In this document: positions 1-12,445 of the stretch, in pieces | Position numbering within the stretch: position 1 is the stretch's first letter | Layout of the letters: every line of letters begins with the position of its first letter | Assembly (NCBI GenBank): GCA_028023455.1 | Contig: JAQFVV010012420.1 | Span: forward strand, 2,292,001-2,356,000 | Direction: 5' to 3' | Length of the DNA stretch: 64,000 nt | Origin: Epiperipatus broadwayi | Taxonomy: Eukaryota; Onychophora; Udeonychophora; Euonychophora; Peripatidae | Notes under the pieces: generated by a model | What the model saw: only the letters and a program-made list of their open reading frames with translations | What the model was told of the DNA's origin: nothing | The model's database searches: none | Position numbers and translations under genes: made by a program

Positions 1-235
1 AAAATATGAAAAAAAGACTACCGATCAAATAATAAAGATTGGAATAAATAAAAATAAAAAAAGTTACTAAATATGAGAAAGATTAAGTTTTTGAGACATA
101 TTTTAAGAAACGATGGATTTTTAAAAAATATTTTGAGAAGATAAAATTTTAGAAAGAAGATGAGAGACAGACCAAAAATATTCTATATTTAAGAATGTTC
201 TTAATTTAAAATATGTAAAATGTATTGAGTTTACA
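1..235 (+). mobile_element. LINE fragment, 3' end of ORF (family 2)
   Basis: Decayed 3' end of a non-LTR retrotransposon. Conceptual translation gives phrases such as RKIKFLRHILRN and, further on, RKKMRDRPKIF. These correspond to the C-terminal region found after the reverse transcriptase in many LINE proteins (a K-FGH-R-L stretch followed by K-GRGRPR-W). The frame is broken and the start lies before the window. It probably belongs to the same family as the fragment at 2650-4230, which ends just before this domain. No function remains. Confidence 0.55.
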
Positions 236-779
236 AAACTTACAAAGCCTTTATAAGATACTACTTTACTGCAAAACATTTTTGGCATTTGTTTTGTACA
301 AACTTTATGCTAAATTAAAAAAAAAAATCTTTCTAGATATAAATCTTTCCATTAATTACTAAAATTCAGCTATGCAAATGATGTATGCATGAAATATGAT
401 GTAGCTACTTTTTGACAGCTTTATTTTTTCATTAGTTTTCCATGAATATCAGCGCAACTTCAAATTTACTATCTCCTTCACCCATTTTTATTTTAAGATA
501 ATAAATAATGCATTATTTTAGACAATAAAATTTCCAAAACTTCACTTAGTTTAAAAAAAAAAAAGAAAAGATGGAAGGGAAATATTATTGTATATCATTT
601 CAATTTATTTTTAAAAACAAAAAAACAAAAAACAAAACAACTACCTATACAAGTCAATGTTGTGTACTGACTTGGATTTTCTAATAATAAATATAATAAA
701 ATAAAACTTTGAAAAATGATAGACCCAATAAAACTATCTTGCTTTATACAGCTAATTCTGGGAGTTAAAAATGATTTAG

Positions 780-1870
780 TACAGAGGACAACATTCAAAT
801 ACTGAAATAAATTTTAGAAAGAATCAATGAATATAAGTTACCATTATACTTTAGATTTGCAGATTATGAAAAGACATTTGATTCTATAATAATTTTCATG
901 GTGATTAAAATATAAATCATGAAGATATAGACCTAGAATATTGTCAAGTTCTGAACATATCAAAATGCAATATCAAAGATTAGATTACATTGGGTTACTA
1001 ACAAGATTAACATTGAGAAGAGTGTATGAGAGCACGATTTCATATCTCCAAAAATTTTTATAACAATTGTACAAGAAGTATTTTGATGATCAAAATGGAA
1101 AGCTAAGGAAATAAAAGTAAATAGAGATTATTTAAGTCATTTAGATTTTGCAGAGGAAACTATAATACTTCAGAGCTTTGGGAAATGTTGCAATTGTTAT
1201 CAGAAGAAAGTAAGAAAATAGGACTAAAGATAAATACTAAAAAGACTAAAGTAATGTTCAATGGATTTCTAAGAAAAAAAAATAAAGATTGGTAAATAAT
1301 GAATTAGCTACAAATACTTTGGTCAGATTATTAATACAGATACAGGCATATTGGATAAAATTAATCATAGAATTAAATGTGGATGGATGATGTGCTTTTG
1401 ACAGAAATAATTTAATAATAAAAGGGAAATATGTGTTTGAAAAGAAATCTTTTCAATAGATGTGTTTTATCAGTTTTTTATTTTTATATCTGTGACTTAG
1501 TCATTTACCAAAAAAAAAACCAAATAGCAACTTTAGATCATTCAAGGAAGTATGGATATATATATATATTAGAAGTAACAAGGAGAGATCTAAAATATAA
1601 GTACATGAATAAGAAAACAAACAAGTATCATTGACATTATTTAAAAAATTAAGAGAATAAAATGGATTTGGGGTGGTTATATTATGAGATGAAATGATGA
1701 AGTTTTAAATTGGATCCAAAAAATTGTAAAAGATCTTTAAAAAAGTACATGCGAAATGAATGAATGAAATGAGAATTGTTGTAATATACAAAAGACTAAA
1801 GATCAGACTCACTGGATTGAATTTGGAGAGATCTTTATCTTGCAAAGTAAAATAATGATAATAAATTCTG
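780..1870 (+). mobile_element. LINE fragment (RTE-like family 1), reverse transcriptase to 3' end
   Basis: 5'-truncated, decayed copy of the non-LTR retrotransposon that also lies at 8195-11100 (minus), 28785-29410 and 31590-32012. The translation passes through ERINEYKLPLYFRFADYEKTF, a reverse transcriptase block, at about 815-880. The catalytic motif region at about 1148-1165 reads FAEE instead of FADD. A thumb and C-terminal part follows (KRNLFNRCVLSV at 1440-1480). The end resembles the other copies, with the TGGATTGAATTTGGAGAGA stretch at 1812-1830 and a short TAA-rich tail. Stops and frameshifts are frequent, so it is a dead copy. Confidence 0.75.
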
Positions 1871-2436
1871 GGACCAAATAATAATAATAATGTGGAAAAA
1901 ACAAAGAATTTTTCTTCTTTTAGCATGATGGTTAAACATTTCATCAAGGTTAATCTGCTTTATGAGTTAGTACTCTCACAATGCAATTTTTCTTGCAATA
2001 AATTAAAACTTATCAATTAAATCATTCAACAACATATAAGATATCACACAATTTATAATTATTGAACAAATATAATTACCTAAATATTAGAAACTTTTTT
2101 CATTGTAGTTTTCTGCTGTAATTTCTTTTGATGATAACCTTTTCTATGGGATTGCAACTTTTTTACTTTTAAAAATCACACACCATCAAGAATCAATATG
2201 TATTACAGATATTCACATAGTATTTTGATAAATACACACTGATCTGATTTTAGAATAACTCAAGTTTTTTTTTAATTTTCATTTATATTTTTGCTATGTC
2301 ATAAAGATTAATTTAAGAGTACCAGATTATTAGAATTCTGTTTTTGAAGTTGAGAATTTAAAAATAATGGTATTATACCTATTATCATAGAATTAAAATC
2401 ATTTTGTAAAAAAAAAGTTTGAGCACTAAAAGTGTG

Positions 2437-2500
2437 AGCATCAGATTCGATCCTGGAACATCCTGATTCCTAATCGGATGCTCTACCATTGTGCCAAACT
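2437..2500 (-). repeat. tRNA-like relic (SINE head or tRNA pseudogene)
   Basis: On the minus strand, an A-box-like segment TGGCACAATGGTAGAGC is followed about 35 bases later by a B-box-like GGATCGAATC, the spacing of an internal RNA polymerase III promoter. An AGG triplet sits in a possible anticodon loop but the stem has mismatches, and no good acceptor stem is seen. I read it as a tRNA-derived relic, not a working tRNA. Confidence 0.35.
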
Positions 2501-2649
2501 GTGTTAGGGCATTTTGTACGTAAAAAAAAAACTGAAATGAAAAAAAAAATTGGCCAATTGAAACAAATTTAAAAATTGAAATTGGAAGAAAAATTGTCCA
2601 GAATTGATAGATAAGAAAATACTTATAAATCATAAAATTAAGAAAGTAA

Positions 2650-4230
2650 AGTTAAATAAAAGATAAGAATTATTAAAAAAAAATAAAAATATTATAATAT
2701 ACTATAGGTAATCAAGTATAAAAAATAAGAGAACAAAAAAGCCATAGATTAGAAATGATGAATTAATGGTAGATAAAAGAAATGTAAATTTTGTAGAAAA
2801 TAAAAATGATTATAGAAAGCTTACTAGTGAATTAAGATATGGAATATTAGAACAAAAATGTAGAAAAGCAGATAGTTATAAAGAAAAGACAGACTCGATT
2901 TAAATTACATTAGAATAAAACAGTTTGATGAGAAAAGCAAGATTCTATTAGTGAAATAGTGACATAAGATATGATAAATGATTAATTAAAAAAGTTAGAT
3001 GAAATTGAAAAGATAAAAAAAAATATACAAGTGATTTATAAGATGAAAATAATAATTCTTTATCTATATTCATTAATAAAACCAAATCATTTTGATAAGA
3101 ATTAAATAAACCAAGTAGTAATGCAGGATGAAATTGTAAAAGCATTAATAGAGATGAAAACTGGCAGATTCCAGAAAAGTTTATGAAATCCCAATTGAAT
3201 TATTGAAACCTATAATAGAATTTTAAAAAGTAATTCATAATTGAGAAGAGTCAGTTTTCTTTCAACAGTTATAATTTCATTTAAAAAAGTATAATACAAT
3301 AAAATATAAAAAATTTAGAACAATTAGCTTTATTTACCATGTAATTAAGATATTAATCCAATTCATGAATAGATCAAGTGCAGTTGTAGTGGTGAGAATT
3401 ATTGCTGAAATATACATGAAGATTTAAATATTTTATTCATTGATCTTAAAAAAGTATTGAATAATTGAATCAGGTTAAATTGTTGAACATATTAACAATG
3501 GACAAGTTGGAAGGATAGACATTTATAGAGAATTTTATTCATAAATCAGAATTAAAGTTACATGGTTTTCTTATGGAAGAGATAGATATAGAAAAGGAGT
3601 AAGGCAGAAATGTTGTCTATCTCCTGCAATATTAAAAATATACCTAGATGAGTTGTTAAATGAATGCTATAATAATTATAAAATTAGCATTGGGAGAGGA
3701 AGCCTAATTATAGAAAATCATCTGATGGTATGGTAGAATTTCAAGTAGTATTAAAGAGACTAATAAAATGTTATATCAGACTAACAGAGCTTGTAGAAAA
3801 TTTGGAATGAAAATAAATGCAAAATAAAACTAATGCAGTGACAATAGCTAGAGAGAAGAAAAGATTAAGAATAGATATAAGGCAGGAAGTTATAGAACAG
3901 CTAAGTGCTTTTAAATATTTCAGAATTAAATAACTGATATCGATAGGATTAACAAGAAAAATGTTAGACATAATTGGAATAGATAAACAGATTTTAATAA
4001 GAAAAAAAAGAAATTCTATGAACCAATGAAAGTAGATTTTATAAAAAGATTTATTAATTTTTTTGACTTTTATAGTCCAGAATAAAACATCCATACGTAG
4101 AAAAAAAAAAGGAAGCTTTAGAAATGTGGATTTCTAGCACAATAGAAAAGTAAATTGTAAATAGAAGTATAGAACTGTTAAAAACAGTATGTGAAAAAAA
4201 AACTAAAAAATAATCATTAAAAGAAAGAAG
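2650..4230 (+). mobile_element. LINE fragment (family 2), reverse transcriptase region
   Basis: Decayed non-LTR retrotransposon of a different family from the 0.8-kb and 8-kb copies. Near the start it carries the linker region after the endonuclease (translation like NDYRKLTSELRYGILEQKCR at about 2806-2870). A reverse transcriptase block follows at about 3595-3655 (EKGVRQKCCLSPAILKIYL). The catalytic site near 3720-3740 reads SDGMV where ADDMV is expected, so one catalytic aspartate is lost. Next comes the region before the thumb (about 3915-3970) and, at about 4090-4130, KKKEALEMWI, matching the conserved segment that precedes the C-terminal domain. Frames shift repeatedly. Confidence 0.7.
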
Positions 4231-6242
4231 AATTATTAAGCTCATCAATCTTTTTTTTCTTCTACCTCAGTTCTTATATTAACTACAGCTTCTTTTAACA
4301 TATCTTAATATGAGTTTTTAAAAAGTAGATTAAGAAATACAAATTCTTAAAAATGTTATCAACTTTGAATTTTGGGAAATATTTAATGATGATGAATATC
4401 TTAAAACTAGAGGTCTTAATAGTGGCAATTTTGTACTGATAGTAGGACATTTAATTGTTAGGAGAAAAATCATATTTCTTTCTTTACTTGTCTGCCAATT
4501 TTAAATACAATCAATCCAATATAGTCAACACTATATACAGATCACAAGACCAATCAACAAGTCCTTCAATTTTCTGGATGTGATGTAGAATTCACTATTG
4601 TAAAATTACTTCTTCATTATACATGAAATGAATGCATAATACAAAAAATTTCTTTGAAAATATTTTATAGTGATCTTGAGCATAGTTTCTGTGGAAATGC
4701 CAAATCTTTTTTATGATATAAAGTTGTTCAAAGACAATATAAAGAATTGCAATATTGGTTGATTTCATTTAGAATATATGACTGAGAAATAAGATACATT
4801 GAAAACTATAATTAGACAAAGAATTTAAAAAAAAAAAAACATACTGCAGAACAAATTAAAAGACAGAATCACAAAATAATTAACAGAATAATGAACTAAT
4901 GTGTTCTATATTCAGGGTGGATTTATATCCTCATTGCAAAACTCATGTCTATTATTATTAATTCTGTCTTTCTACTTTTTTTCTTGCTAGTAACAACAAT
5001 AATAAATATTAATTTAATTTTATGAAGTGGTTAAAAACAGCGTCAATTATTATAATACATAAGCTTTTAAGTCAAGTATATGAATATTTATAAATTCATG
5101 AGGACAAGTAACATTCCCATTTCAAAAACCAAAAAAGTTTTGCTTTCAAATAATCGACTCCTACTCTCAAGACATAGATGTAAATAATTTATTATAATTT
5201 TTATTATTTCCTTAAAATTATCATAACTTTATTCTTAGACGTTAGATTAACTCTTTTCAAAAGAGATTTGTAGTCAATTATTTACCATACATTTATTAAT
5301 AAAGAATTTATTGTTATAGAAAGAAATAATAGTGAAATCCGTTTAACTTTTCTACATAACTGTAAAGTCCAGTCATGTGGTTAATCGTTAGAGACGAAAA
5401 CAAATGATATTTTTAAATATTAATAGAAAAGAAAGTTTCCAATAAAATAATTAATCTTATACAGTTATGTGATATGTAAAACTAGACAATGACTGTTGCC
5501 ATAGTGATAATATAAGGCCGGATACAAAAACAATTCGGATGGCAGGAAGCAAAGTGTGGGATCGCAATATGGTTTATATCAATAATTTTATAAAATATAT
5601 CTAATGCGTTTATTTTAATATCAAATTATGTATTGATTTTTTTATAAGCTAAATAAAATACAATATCGTCATTATATCTTATTTACATTTTCTCAACTAA
5701 AATGTTGACAATATATATATATGTGTGTGTATTGTACATAAAAACATTCATCCCAGTAATTATTAATGATTGTCATTGACTACTAAGACAGAAATTGTTA
5801 TAATTTTATTAGAACAAAAAGAAATTTATAAAAAGCATTTTTTAATTTTAAAAAAAAAACCAACTTTATGGTGTAATATTTACAGTGGTCATGACCTGGA
5901 TTCCAAATCCCAAGTAGAATTGGGAGACGTTTTCAAATACTGAGGATATTCGGAATAAGTTCAAGGTTTTTGTCTACTTAGTCCGTAAGTAAGTTCCAAG
6001 AGAAAAACCATTAGTTATAAACAAAAATATTTCTTTTTAAAAATCATGTAATGTACTTCATTTAGCAGGCTTTATATATTTTGGGCAAATATTCTTTAAC
6101 TAAAATAAGAATTATAGTATTGCCAGATTCATAGATGATAGTAAAGAATATCATAATCTATTAATCCAAGCAATGGATAAAAATATAACATCAGAATGGG
6201 TAAAAACATTTGCAGAACAAATAACTATAATGAAACAGAAAT
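4231..6242. other. No gene recognised
   Basis: AT-rich sequence with homopolymer runs and a short AT/GT dinucleotide run near 5717-5732. I see no coding exon, RNA gene or recognisable repeat. The segment around 5520-5580 is less AT-rich than its surroundings but carries no open frame that I can interpret. Confidence 0.5.
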
Positions 6243-6493
6243 ATGAAAATATAGAGTTTTTCTGAAGGTTTGTGGCGACGGTATTCTAGTTGTATTTTTA
6301 TATTGGATTATTTCCATCATCTAATATGCCTATTGAATGTCTTTAGAAAAGTTTAATTTTATTTAAATATTCCGAATACATTCAACTGTTTAGTAATAGC
6401 ACATCAAACAAGATTAGTATATGCACAACATTTCAAGAGGTATTATTCTCCCCTCTTCTTCAGGTGTTGCTGGCCTGAGCAATGACAGTACTA

Positions 6494-6573
6494 GCTTGGG
6501 ATTCAAACCTGGGTTCTTAGATTTTTGATTATTGAATTTTAAGGTAACGCTCTAACCAACTGAGCCATCATGC
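6494..6573 (-). repeat. tRNA-like block in left arm of the foldback
   Basis: Minus-strand counterpart of the block at 6722-6801. It keeps the A box (GGCTCAGTTGGTTAGAGCG) and a B-box-like GGTTTGAATCC, but the 3' half of the acceptor stem has diverged. It is part of the inverted-repeat arm, not an independent tRNA gene. Confidence 0.5.
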
Positions 6574-6721
6574 CAAAGGCAACAGTCAGTAGAAATTTCA
6601 TAAACTTATCTATGAGGTTCTTCCGGATTTCTTCACTAATGTAAAAAAACCACTAATCAACTTTGCTCTTAGGAAAAAGTGGAGAAATCAGGAATAAAAT
6701 TTCTACTAACAGTTGCCTTTG

Positions 6722-6801
6722 GCATGATGGCTCAGTTGGTTAGAGCGTTACCTTAAAATTCAATAATCAAGAATCTAAGGACCCAGGTTCGAATATCATG
6801 C
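6722..6801 (+). repeat. tRNA-like block (intron- or Leu-like) in right arm
   Basis: Starts GCATGAT and ends ATCATGC, a perfect 7-bp acceptor-type stem. A D arm with perfect GCTC/GAGC stem and A box (GGCTCAGTTGGTTAGAGC) follows, then a CCTTA/TAAGG stem with an enlarged loop of about 20 bases, then a B box GGTTCGAAT. The enlarged anticodon region could be a tRNA intron or a degraded long variable arm. Related blocks occur in the arms of the 36.1-kb and 43.1-kb elements, so it is a constant part of this repeat and may serve as an internal pol III promoter or a structural signal. Confidence 0.55.
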
Positions 6802-7018
6802 TAGTACTGTCACTGGTCAGGCCAGCAACACTTGAAAAAAGAGGGGAGAATAATACCTTTTGAAATATTGTGCATATACTAACCTGTTTGATGTGCTATT
6901 TACTAACAGTTGAATGTATTTGGAATATTTAAATAAAGTAAAATTTTTCTAAAGACATTGAATATGATATTAGATGATGGAAATAGTCCAATATAAAAAT
7001 ACAACATGAAAATATAGA

Positions 7019-8194
7019 ATTAAATTTTTTTTTCTTATTACACAAACATTCTGGAAGATAATTTTTTTTAAAAAAAAATAATCATGTTTTTATCTCTAAA
7101 TCAGCTGATATAAATTTTGAAACAGTTTTTAAAGAGATTTTACTGGAAAAAAAAAAAAGATAGAAAACTAATTGATAAAATTTTATTTAGGTATTTTTTT
7201 TATTATTATATAAAAATAAACATAGTGTGGTTCTGTATAATATACTATCCATACAATGTACATATCATACAAAATAAGCTTTTCTCAGATCAACATACCC
7301 AATTGCTTACAATAAATGCTACTGTCTGTCATATTACATTTATATACAAGTCATTGCAGAATCTTCTTCCTTTAGCTGCAGTATCGGATCTATTTCTCTT
7401 TGTTTTGTAAAGTTTAATTTGACTTGTAATTGTCTTATCAAATATTATACAATTACTTTTAATATTGGATATACTGTGCTATATTAAATTTATTTTCTCA
7501 ATGATATACTGTACACTCCAATTAAATTCAAAGATAAAATATATAGTACAATATAATCAATTTATTTCAACTAATTCAAATTTACTGTATTAGTTTTACT
7601 TCTCAAAACTTCCCCCCTCTTGAAATATTGTCGCATTGCATTGATAACTGCAAGATATAAAATAAAATGACATAAGCTAGTAAAGAGAGGGTTGATTGAA
7701 TTCTTATAGTATTATAAAACACGTTAATACATGCTCTCCTTTTTATATTGCATGGCTTTTTGTTAAAATAAATCATAAGTTAATAGCCATAAAATATAAT
7801 TGTAATAAAATAAAATAAAATGGACTAAAATATTTGCTCATGATAAAAGAAATAAATCAGAGTTGACAGAATTAAAAAGTAAAACATATTCAGATTTATA
7901 AAGAAGCAATATTTTTCCATTCGTTTTCTTTTTTATGAGTGTGTTTCTTGATTTTAATTATTATTGATCAATAAATATGTAATTAAAGATCGATTGAACT
8001 AAATGAGGTAAATTTGGAAAGTGGTTGGCTGGAAGGTGATATAAATAATATTGTTTAATATTCAATTTTATTTACTAGTGCAGAAATTTTAATTTAAACG
8101 GAATGAATTTACATCCTAAGCACAGGTCACTGTAATGTTATAATAGCTCAACATTGTCTTGTTGAATACTGAGGATTACATAATTTCTAATAGT
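7019..8194. other. No gene recognised
   Basis: AT-rich sequence with homopolymer runs. An open frame of 97 codons at 7117-7410 is low in complexity and resembles no family I know, so I treat it as chance. Confidence 0.5.
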
Positions 8195-11100
8195 TCATAA
8201 TCATCATCATTATTGTCAACCATTATCAATCCACTGCAGGATGAAGGTCTCTCCAAGTTCAATCCATCTTCTCCAATCTCTAGTCTCTCTTCCCCATATC
8301 ATCCTGCACACTTTCTTATTTCATCCATCCACCTCACATGTGGTCTTTTTCTGGGTCATTTACAATATCTTGAAATCCAGTTTAAGATTTCAATTGTCCA
8401 TCTATTAATATCTCTTCTAGCAATATGTACATACCAATTCTACTTCAGTCTCCTAATTCTTTCAACAATATCAGTAACATCTGTTTGTTCTCTTACCCAT
8501 ATATTGTGTTTTCAATCTCTTCTTGTTACTCCTAATGTGCATCTCTCCATATTTTGTTGAGTAGTTTGAAGTCTTGTTCAAGTCTTGGATACATAAGTAA
8601 GAACTGGTAAAACACATTTATTAAAAGCCTTCCTTTTCAAACACATAGGCATATTTCCTTTTAATATTAAATTATTTTTATCAAAAGCACTCCAACCAAG
8701 TTTAATTCTATGATTAATTTCATCCATTGTTTCCATCTGTAGTAATAATCTGACCAAGATATTTGCAGTTGTTAACTTCTTCTAACTCATCATAATCAAT
8801 CTTTATTTTTATTTTTTGAGAAAATCCACTGAACATTACTTTAGTCTTTTTAACATTTAACTTTAGTCATACTTTCTTACTTTCATCTAATAATTCTTGC
8901 AGCATTTTCTGAGCTCTAAATCATTATTTTCAAAAACAACTACAACATCTGCAAAATCTAAATGACTTAAAAAATCTCCATTTACTTTTACTCCTTTAGC
9001 TCCCCATTTTAATTCACAACATACTTCTTGCAGAACTGCTGTAAAAAGTTTTGGAGATATGGAGTCATCCTGTCTATATCCTTCTCAATGTTAACTTTCC
9101 TAGCTTCATTACATAATCTAATTGTTATTGCTACATTTTTATAAATATTCTTCAGAATATGACAGTATCCTAATCTATACCTTGATGAAATAATGTTTTA
9201 ATCACTGAAGAAATGTTTATAAAATCAAATGCTTTTTCATAATCTACAAATCCAAAGCATAATGGCAACTCGTATTCATTGATCCTTTCTATATTTTCTC
9301 TTTGGATATGATTTACTGTACTAAAATCACTTTTAAATCCAATTTGTTCTTTTGGTTGGTTGAAATCCAATGTTCTCTGTAGATGAGTTATAATTATCTT
9401 GGTAAAAATTTCATATAAAACTGATAAAAGGCTGATAGGTCTGTAATTTCTAATATATTTTTATCATCTTTTTTAGATATTAATATTAATACTGCATTCT
9501 TCCAATCATCTGGTAGGTCTTTGTCATTTCAACATTTGGTATATAACTTTGCCAAAAAATTTTCTATTTTTTCACCTGCTTCTTTTAATATATCGATTAT
9601 AATTCCATCAGTACTTGGAGCTTTTCCCTTCTTCATAAATTTAATTGCATGTCTCACTTTTTCATTAAAATCCTGGGCAATTCAGAAGATATAGTACATG
9701 TAAAAGGTACTTGTTATTTATTACTATATAATTCTTGATAGATAGAATTCTTCTACCCATTTCAAAATGTCAACTCTCTTTTTATTGATAGTTCCATCTT
9801 TTTTTTTATTGTAAAAATAAATTTCCTATCGATACCAAAATGTTGTTTTACACTCTTGAGACTTTTATTCTCTTCTACAGCTTTCCTTGCTAGTTCACAA
9901 CTATACTTTCTTATATCCTTATCAACTCTTCTTCACATCATTTTACAAAATTTGAGATATTTTTATATATCTTCATACTCCTTTTTTCTTCATAAATTCT
10001 CTAGTCTCAATAGAAATTTTATTTGTTGATTGCTACTTTTTTTCTACCAACTATCTTTGTTGCAGTTTTTAAAAAAGTATCAGTTATTTACCTATTAATT
10101 TCATTCAAATCTGAATCATGTTCAAAATCTACTAATACTTGAAGCCGATTTGTAAGTTCTAATTTAAATTCATTAGAATGTTTCTGAAGATTAGAATATC
10201 AACCTTAAATATTGTTTTTCTTAATAATTTTTGTCTCTCTAGTTTTTCATTAACACATATCTTATATCGGTTATATCTTACTAATTGATGATCACTTCCT
10301 ATGTTGAATGTATTAAGAACCTTACAATCTTGAAATATGTATTTTCTGTTAGTCAAAATATATTCCAATTCTGCTGTACCTTTATTGGATGCTTCCATGC
10401 CCATTTCATTTTAACATTTTTTTCCAAAAAAAAAAAATTAATAATATAAAGTTTTTCTTTTTCTGCAAACTCAACAAGTCTATATCCTGTTTCATTTCTC
10501 TAACCATAATCAAATTTTTATCTACAGCACTATCATTTTTTTTTTTAGCAATTCTAGCATTAAAGTCTTCCACAACAATTTTAAAATGTTGTTTAGTCTG
10601 ATCAAAAACCTTTTGTACATCCACATAATAATCTTCTATTACTTCATCATTATGAGAACTTGTTGGGGCATAAACCTGAATAATCTGCATTTATTATTTG
10701 CTATTAAATTGAATAACTAATCTTACCACTTTGTCCAATACACCATTAATCTCCACAGTGTTGTTTTTCCATTTTTTATTCATAATGAATTCTATTCCAC
10801 TTGTACTTCCAATATTTGTGCCTTTGTAGTAGAGCACATGACCACTTTTTAAATCAATTGCCTCTTCATCTTTTCTTCTAACTTCACAAAGCCCAATAAT
10901 ACCTCATTCTTCCAATTTTTGTAACCTTCCTTCACTTGAAAGTGATCTGCAGTTATAAGTACCTAAATAAATAGTCATCATCAAATGGCATCCTAGGTTC
11001 ACAATCAGGGATTCTTAGCACCCTCCACCTTTGGTCACCAACTGCTATCTTAGCTGGTGACTTTACAGCCTCCTAGGAATAAGGGCCATGATTTGTTTTC
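8195..11100 (-). mobile_element. Near full-length LINE (RTE-like family 1), degenerate
   Basis: The best-preserved LINE in the window. Read on the minus strand, an untranslated leader (about 11100-10980) precedes an apurinic/apyrimidinic-type endonuclease. Its features are a YNCRSLSSEGRLQKLEE-like start, GLCEVRR at about 10890, MQIIQVYAPTSSHNDE at 10690-10640, FKIVVEDFNARI near 10580-10545 and NIGSDHQLVR near 10305. The reverse transcriptase follows, with GFKSDFSTVNHIQ and LPLCFGFVDYEKAFDFI at about 9340-9200 and a catalytic region near 8965-8945. A C-terminal domain reaches about 8220. The 3' terminus runs into a short trinucleotide-rich tail (GATAATGGTTGACAATAATG), as is common for RTE-type LINEs. 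Stops and frameshifts break every domain. Clade assignment is from motif memory, not from a search. Confidence 0.85.
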
Positions 11101-12119
11101 ATCTGTCATGATAGTATATATCTATTAGAAAAAATGTTCATTCACACACATATTCATTTTGCTGTATCAGGCAACTGAGAGGAAAGACCATAGTATTTTT
11201 TGATCTTAAATTCAGAAGTAAAAAACCAATAAACTTACCATGCTGAATAATGTGTGTTGGTGAGCAGCTCATCCATGTTTGTATACTATGTAAATAATCA
11301 CACTGTAATAACAGCTGCAACAACAAGAATTTGTGGAATGGACATTGGGAATTTGCCCTGCTTGATTCCTTTATGGCCTTCAAGAGGAATTAAAGAGTCT
11401 CCTTTCAGTTAATAGCAAACTCTTTTCTACAGTCAATAGTTTATAATATTAACATGTAAATTGAAAAATTTCATGAGCATAAACATATAGAAAGAAATTA
11501 ATGGATGTAAAGTGAATAAAGAAACATCTTCATTCTCTCAAAATAAGATGCTTTAGATTGGCCTATATAAGTGAATGTAGGTACAAAAGATACTCAACAA
11601 GGTATCATTAAGCTATTATAACAATGTTACAGTGCATGTGCTTAGATAATTTTTAATAAATATTTTTTGATAAATGCTGATGGTTAGTTATAAAGGGGTG
11701 TGATAAATGATTTGACACAGAATGTATTTTGGTAAGGAAGATAATAGATCTAAATTCTCTGCTATACTGTAAGAGGGAAGTCATCATCAAATAGTATATG
11801 GTTCATCAGAGCTTTCCATATTGATGTTTGTATATCAAGATGTACTTGCTGGTAAAATTAATATTTTATTACTATAAAAAAGATGAAATGATCAAATATG
11901 CTTGTGGTTTATGCCTTAATATGAGTGGCTAGACTTCCCCCGTATGGGTATGCAGCTCCATAGGTGAGAAAGTTGAAAGGATCTTGCCCTAATTGAAGAG
12001 AAGAGGACACTCATCATAATTTAATGGTAATGTGCTTATTTTATCCATAAATTGGAATCACCATTGCTAACTTTCTCCAAAATTGTACCTGTTGATAAAT
12101 TATGAAAAAAAAAAACATC
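11101..12119. other. LINE leader remnant, then unassigned sequence
   Basis: The first few hundred bases (to about 11400) may still belong to the 5' leader of the adjacent LINE. They are less AT-rich and carry a minus-strand open frame of 81 codons (11138-11383) with no recognisable domain. Beyond about 11400 I see nothing I can name. Confidence 0.4.
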
Positions 12120-12445
12120 TTGATGCTGACCAGAAATAATAAAAAAATCAAGGATTACTTAAAATATTTTATACTTGTTTTGCAGCCAAAAATTAAAAAA
12201 AAACCCAAGGATTATTAAATATATTGAATTATTTATTTGCCAGTCAAAAATAATAAAAACAAGGATTATTTAATAATTTTTTTATATTCATTTGCTAACA
12301 AAAAAAAATCAAAAAAAAAAATCCAAGATTTATTGAAGACTTTTTATTCATTTGTTAGCCAAAAATAAAATAATCCCAGGATTTTGAAATTGACTGAATT
12401 ATTCATTTCCAGCCAACAATAAGAAAATTAAGGATAAACAAACCT
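12120..12445. repeat. AT-rich minisatellite, about six degenerate units
   Basis: Repeated phrase of about 50-65 bases with the core CAGCCAAAAATAA, then ATCAAGGATTATTTAA and a TTTTATATTCATTTG tail. Copies recur at about 12130, 12185, 12240, 12295, 12355 and 12410. Unit length varies through A-runs. Confidence 0.65.

Larger units (their letters stand above)
6256..7005. mobile_element. Inverted-repeat element related to the Penelope-like family, with 13-bp TSD
   Basis: Two long arms in inverted orientation (about 6256-6640 and 6640-7005) form a 750-bp foldback. The 13-bp direct repeat ATGAAAATATAGA flanks it at 6243-6255 and 7006-7018. The arms match those of the GIY-YIG-bearing element at 36135-37629: same outer TTATTTCCATCATCTAATAT region, same tRNA-like block, same AAGTGGAGAAATCAGGA inner region. 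The left end extends about 30 bases beyond the outer end of the right arm, a feature shared with the other copies. No coding part is left. It is probably a non-autonomous or heavily 5'-truncated, inverted Penelope-like insertion. Confidence 0.75.

Noticed and set aside
5320-5540. Possible inverted repeat around ACATAACTGTAAAG / TACAGTTATGTGA
   Set aside because: Only a short match in AT-rich sequence. No extended arms or duplication.
6721-6801. Functional tRNA-Leu gene
   Set aside because: The anticodon stem-loop does not fold normally and the same block recurs in both orientations within mobile elements.
12120-12445. CRISPR-like array
   Set aside because: Units are degenerate, AT-rich and contiguous without distinct spacers. 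The context is eukaryotic.
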